A stretch of DNA of 64,000 nt from Ottelia alismoides. Taxonomy: Eukaryota > Streptophyta > Magnoliopsida > Alismatales > Hydrocharitaceae. Every line of letters begins with the position of its first letter. Position 1 is the stretch's first letter. The stretch covers positions 124,001-188,000 of the forward strand of contig JAZKJV010007250.1 of NCBI GenBank assembly GCA_037367405.1, in the 5' to 3' direction. The notes below the pieces were generated by a model. That model worked only from the letters and a program-made list of their open reading frames with translations. It did not search any database and had not been told where the DNA came from. This document shows, one piece after another, positions 58,995 to 64,000 of the stretch. The position numbers and the translations under genes were made by a program.

Positions 58995-61900
58995 CACTGA
59001 TGAAAAGGGATGAATGAATAAAGTAAGAATGAAAAAATGAAAAATAAAGGAAAAAGAATTAATCAAGGAAATAATTTTGTCCAGTTTCATGTTTGAATCT
59101 TCTACTTCAGCTAGAACATTGTCCTGAATTACCACGCTGATTGAATTCACAACAGATAGGAATGTATCACGCTCTATGTATGGCTTCATTAACTATCCAT
59201 TGACAATGAATGGTTGTGCGATGACAATTCTGATATCAAAATACTTCCATTGTAACGCGTTGTATTCACAAGATATGACCCTTTCCATTTACTTTTCAAT
59301 CCTTTTGGGAATATCCTCAACTTTGCATCAAGCAACCAAAGCTTATAGTCAGGCTCGAAAGTCTTCCATCGGATGTGCTTGTCATGCCAGGGCTTGACTT
59401 TCTCCTTGTATATTAGGTTGTTATCATAGGCATAGTCTTGGAATTCAAAGAGTATATTTAGATCTACCTTTCGGTTCTGACCACTTCTTTATTGGTCCAG
59501 ATTGCAAATGTTCACTTCCCATAAATATTTATGAATGTGTTCAACAATCATGTGGCATGGCTTCCCATATACAAGTCGATAAGGAGACATCGCTAGTGTA
59601 GTCTTGTAAGTTGTGCGATAAGCCCATATAACGAAATCAAGAAGTTGAGATTAGTTCTTCCTATCAAGCAGTATAATCTTCTACAATATAGTCATGATCT
59701 CCCAATTAGATAATTCAACCAAGTCATTAGATTACAGGTGTAAGGGGAGGTGATATGATGGTTAATAACATACTCCTTCACAAATTTTCTGACTTCTTTA
59801 TGCACAAAATAGCTACCCCCATCTGAAATTTAGATTTTGGAATTTCGAACCTTGAGATAATGTTTTCCTTGAGAAAGCAGCAAGCAGTGTGTCCATTAGC
59901 AGCTCTGGTGGGGATAGCTTCCACCCAATGAATCATATAATCGATGGCGAAAAGTATGTATTTGAAACCCTGACCGTTGGGAAATGATCCCATAAAGTCA
60001 ATGCCCCAAGCATCAAAAATATCAGAAATTGAATGAACTTGAGGGGTATCAAATCTTCAGAACCAATGGTCCCTCTCAGTTTCTGACAGTCAGTGTTGCC
60101 ATTCACATATGATGAAGCATCCTTGAATAGTGTTGGCCACCAGAGGCCACACTGTAGTACTTTTGTTGCCATCCATTTTCCAGAATGGTGTCCTCCTGCT
60201 TCGAGCTTATGACAATGCTTGAGGATACTAGTGTACACCTCTTCAGGAATGCACCATCTCCAAATACAATATGCACCTTCCCTAAAAAGTTATGGATCCT
60301 CCCACTGGTAGAAATGGATAATGGACAGAAACTTGTTAGTGTTTACTTTGGTCCAACCTTGTGGGACCACCTCAAAAATAAGGTAGTTCACAATATCGAC
60401 ATACCAAGGGAGTGAGTCGACACTCAAGATCGACTCATCTAGAAACATGTTCGTTATTAGTGCATCACCCAATGGAATAATTGGGCATTCAATTCTAGAT
60501 AAGTGATCTGCTACCACATTTTACTCCAGGTTTATCTCTTATTCTAGAAGGATCCAATAGAGCATACATGATTTAGTATCATTCTTTTGATGTATCTGAT
60601 AGTAGAGTGGCCAACGTAGATGATTACTTTTGATTTGATAAGATGAGATCTGAACTTCTCTAAGGTGAATACAACAACCAACAACTCTTTGTCAGTTACA
60701 ATGTAATTCTTTTGAGCCACATCTAATGTCTTGAGTAAATTGCAAATGGTAATCCATCCCTGTATTGCCCAAGTACAACCCCAATAGTATAATCGGATGC
60801 ATCCATTATGATCTCAAATGGGAGAGACCAATCGGGTGGTTGTAGGACAAGCACTTGAGTAACCAAGTCTTTGACTTGATTGAAGGCTTGGAGGACTCTA
60901 TCATCAACAATAACATCTGCCTCCTTGCCCAGTAGTTCAGTAAGAGATCGGGCAATCCTACAAAATCTTGGACAAATTGTATGTAAAATCTGACATGCCC
61001 CAAAAAAGACCTCACATTCTTCACAGTTTTCAGTGGTTCAAGTTTTGAAATCGCATCCACCTTTTCCAGATCGACCTCCATACCTCGTTTGGAGACGACA
61101 TGGCTTGGCACAATTCCCTTGGTGACCATAAAGTGACTCCTCTCCCATGATAGCATAAGGTTCACCTCACAAAATCTCTTGAGTACCCGGTCGAGGTGAG
61201 AAAGACATGTACCGAAACTATCACCGTAGATCAAGAAATCATCCATGAAAACCTTCAGAAAACTACCAACCATGTTGACAAACACAACCAACATACACCT
61301 TTGGAATGTAGAGGGTGTGTTGCACAATCCAAAGGGCATCCATTTGAAGGCATAGGTGTCGAATGGACAAGTAAAAGTTATCTTCTCTTGATCCTCAGGG
61401 GCGATTGCCACTTGGTTATATCTCGAATACCCATCCAAGAAGCAAAAGAATTCTTTCCATGCCAACCTTTCAAGCACTTGATCAACAAAAGACAGCAAAA
61501 ATTGATCCTTCTTGGTAGTTGAGTTCATGTGCTTGTAATTAACATAAATGCGTCAAGAAGTAGGTAAAGGTTGGAATGTCCTCTCCTTGATCATTTGTGA
61601 CTACAGTGATTCCATATTTCTTTGGAACCACATGCAATGGGCTGACCCATTTAGAGTCGGAGATGGGATAAATAAAGTCAGCTTCACACCACTTTGTGAT
61701 TTCCTTCATGACTATGTCTCGAAGATTAAGCATCTATAGAATTCATGTGATGGTTTATAGTCATCTTCCAAAAAGATATGGTATGAACACAAAGCTGGAT
61801 TGATCCCACAGAGATCCGAAATATTCCAACAAAGAGCCTTGCGTTTTTCTCTAGAAACTATAGCAAGCGAGATTTCTTGAACTATGGTCAGTCGGCTACT

Positions 61901-62715
61901 AAGTATGACCGGATATTATTCATTTGCACATGTAAGGAAAGAATACTTAAGATTTGCCGAAAGTGGTTTGAGTTCTAATGGGACTGAAATCAGCTTTGCG
62001 ATATCCTCGATAATTGGATTAGTGGTCAGTGCATGATGTGCCAATATGTTAGTATCCACTTGTTTACTTCAGGTTCAGACAAAAATACATCGAACATGTC
62101 TACAATGAGTTCCTCTTATTCTATTTGGGATGGATGTTTCTCAAACAAATTGATCAACTCTTGAGAATGGATCTCCCTGACAGTTTGGAAGCTAGGTTCG
62201 ACCGTGATTTTCAAGTATTCCTCGAGGACGATGTATTCTTGAGTCAAAATGTCATTCAATGATAAATCTGGTCTCTAATATCCTCAAGAAGGTCATAATC
62301 AGCGTTCTGTGGTTTTGATTCACTTTGGTCAGGTGTGGTTTCTTTGGCTTTAGGGTCTATGACCATATCCAATGTAACCCTATCGCTGATGGAGTGAAAG
62401 GTGATCTTTCAAGACTCGTAGTCAACTACCACCTCGAGCATTCGTAGGAATGACCAACCAAGTATGATAAGTGTCTTGAGTAATGATATGGTTGTATCTG
62501 TGTCTAGGATAATGCAGTCCAATGGGAATTGCATGACATGTATAGTTACGATAACGCCCTATAACACATCTCTTGGTCGCTTAACCGATCGATCAACAAA
62601 TTGATGGATCATTCTTGTTTGTTTGAGCGGACCCAGACCGAATTCCTTAAGCAGTGATGTGGGCATGAGATTAATGTTGGACATGCGAACCCATGATGAT
62701 CCATTATGCAATAAA
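58995..62715 (-). pseudogene. Pol relic of element G: protease, RT, RNase H, integrase
   Basis: Minus-strand pol with frameshifts and stops. Protease at 62690-62440: HNGSSWVRMSNINLMP (catalytic Asp replaced by His), FGLGPLKQTRMIHQFVDRSVKRPR, ILDTD, LIILGWSFLRM. RT at 61733-60806: [65 protein letters not shown] and an intact FMDD followed by FLIYGDSF. RNase H is degraded; VADHLSRIE remains at about 60517. Integrase at 60238-59500: HCHKLEAGGHHSG, a damaged second zinc-finger pair (one Cys lost: NGNTDCQ), [16 protein letters not shown] core, and a C-terminus ending at 59000-59190 with MKPYIERDTF. The upstream gag is missing, cut at about 62716. Confidence 0.9.
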
Positions 62716-64000
62716 TGTTATTGCAAATATCATTCCCTGATCTGAAATGAAGAATAATTAATCTACATAATAGGTCCCTTAGTATAATTAGGGTTACGTA
62801 CCATGGCTATCTTGATTATAATACAGATGTTGATTCAATTGTTGAATCATAGAGGCTGGTGCTTGGATGAATATCTAAAGAGTTAGATTAAAGACTCATT
62901 AAGCACCGTCAAATGATTATTAAGAGATGATCTCCAGCCTGAGTAGGAGATGGCAATCATTTCTCTAATGGGTTGATATCTAATTAACCTCTTTATGCAG
63001 GTCCCTTGCATAGGGATATATATTATGAGGTGTTAGATAAGTTAGGTAAAAGAGTTGACCTAAGAAGATCAAGATAACCAAGACCTAAGTTGTATGTTGT
63101 CACGATATAGACACGCATCCGCTGACCAGAGACATGTGTTACTATATGTTTGAGTATGTACATTGACAAACCAATAGGGTGATGATCTAACCAAGGTCTA
63201 TATATAGACATGTTGGTGTGCATACAAGGGCATATGCGTAATATGATCTCTCAAAGGGATCATACAAGTTCATTTACTGAACCGAAAGACATGAGCTCAC
63301 TCATGAGATATTGGGATCAAATTCCATGCATAGTCATCTCGCTTTGGAAGCATGACTGAATTTGTAGGTTTGATACATACTTTTAGAAAGTATAAGATCA
63401 ACACCTAGGTATGATATATGCTTTTGTAAAGCATATGATCAATACCGAATCCCAATGATCAAATGAGAAACTTAATGATAAAACCCTGAAGAAGACATTC
63501 TGAATAGATCTAAAACTTCGAGTTTATTCTAGGTCTTCCACTAAGCAGGATGTACAGGTACTAGGAATACCTGAGGGTGATGTTATCATAAATGATTGTA
63601 TAACCATGATGCTTCCATTCCGAGGGAGTGATGAAATAGGTTTGGATTTTAGTAACTCCTCTCACTAGAGAAGTAATCTAATCTTGGTCCAAATTTTGGA
63701 CACTGATCTGAATGTGATTCAGATACAATGAGAAGATAAGATTTACGGCTTTGATTTAATCAAAGATATGTGGAATGTCCCCAAGATCTGGATTTGAGAT
63801 ATGATCTCAATATCCAAGTCACTATACATGGAACGTGCAATCACCATGTCCTTATCTCCAAGTATCCGTGGAGAAAGCACATTATTCTTGAAAGAGTTCA
63901 AGGATAATTTCGTTGTTGATAATGTGATTGAGCATTGAGGAAAATTGATAGTTAAATATGATTTAATCATGAATAATATGAATTTGATTCATATTATTTG
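62716..64000. other. Unassigned insert with tandem small hairpins
   Basis: Starts abruptly inside the G protease and runs off the right edge. I recognise no coding domain. It contains a minus-strand TATA-like box (CTATATATAG at about 63196-63207), a hairpin TACTTTTAGAAAGTA near 63382-63398 and another, ATGCTTTTGTAAAGCAT, near 63419-63435, each followed by ATCAA(C/T)ACC. The composition suggests the LTR of a different retrotransposon, but this is not proven. Confidence 0.4.

Overview
This window reads as plant intergenic heterochromatin built almost entirely from Ty3/gypsy LTR retrotransposons of the Athila lineage. Four things place it there: primer-binding sites of the TGGCGCCGTTGCCGGGGAGC type (tRNA-Asp class), a Retrotrans_gag domain followed by the ITLRSGR-like gag/protease boundary, an ILGRPFL-type protease, and a pol ordered protease, reverse transcriptase, RNase H, integrase. 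The host is a land plant. I cannot name the species and I see no host gene.

Layout, left to right. (1) 1-7786: two decayed minus-strand LTRs (about 870-2335 and 4525-7786), each with a minus-strand PBS on its left; a minus-strand gag relic lies between them. (2) 7787-10040: a plus-strand gag and protease relic ('C') that abuts the LTR directly. (3) 10060-11640: an LTR-like fragment. (4) 11702-17138: old plus-strand element B (5' LTR, PBS, leader). (5) 17144-36824: element A, a complete young element of 19,681 bp with 4.1 kb LTRs, PBS, gag, pol, PPT and a perfect GGCAT target duplication. It sits inside the B leader. (6) 36830-44370: DNA that was contiguous with B before A inserted, a minus-strand LTR ('H', about 38533-42559) and a plus-strand Athila 3' region ('F'). 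(7) 44371-46290: unassigned. (8) 46300-62715: two minus-strand elements, E and G, arranged head to tail and sharing one LTR (54680-57109). (9) 62716-64000: unassigned, hairpin-rich, interrupting the protease of G.

Element A is the only copy with nearly intact coding. Gag lies in one frame with four stops. Pol lies in the -1 frame with three stops. The two meet at a correctly phased A-AAA-AAA slippery heptamer. Most stops are single C-to-T steps from CAG or CGA codons, as expected for a methylated, silenced element.

The most unusual signal is not coding. Immediately after pol, in the place where Athila elements often carry an env-like gene, all four 3' regions (A, F, E, G) have an ordered array of four or five stem-loops. 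The right arm of most hairpins copies the PPT core (TAAGTATAG plus a G-run). Individual hairpins can be matched between elements, and at least one stem shows a paired (compensatory) change. Downstream come a conserved TTTGAAAA-rich tract with a recurrent antisense ORF, then a noncoding domain that holds 40 identical bases between A and the strongly diverged G. Together these form a conserved, apparently undescribed 3' module.
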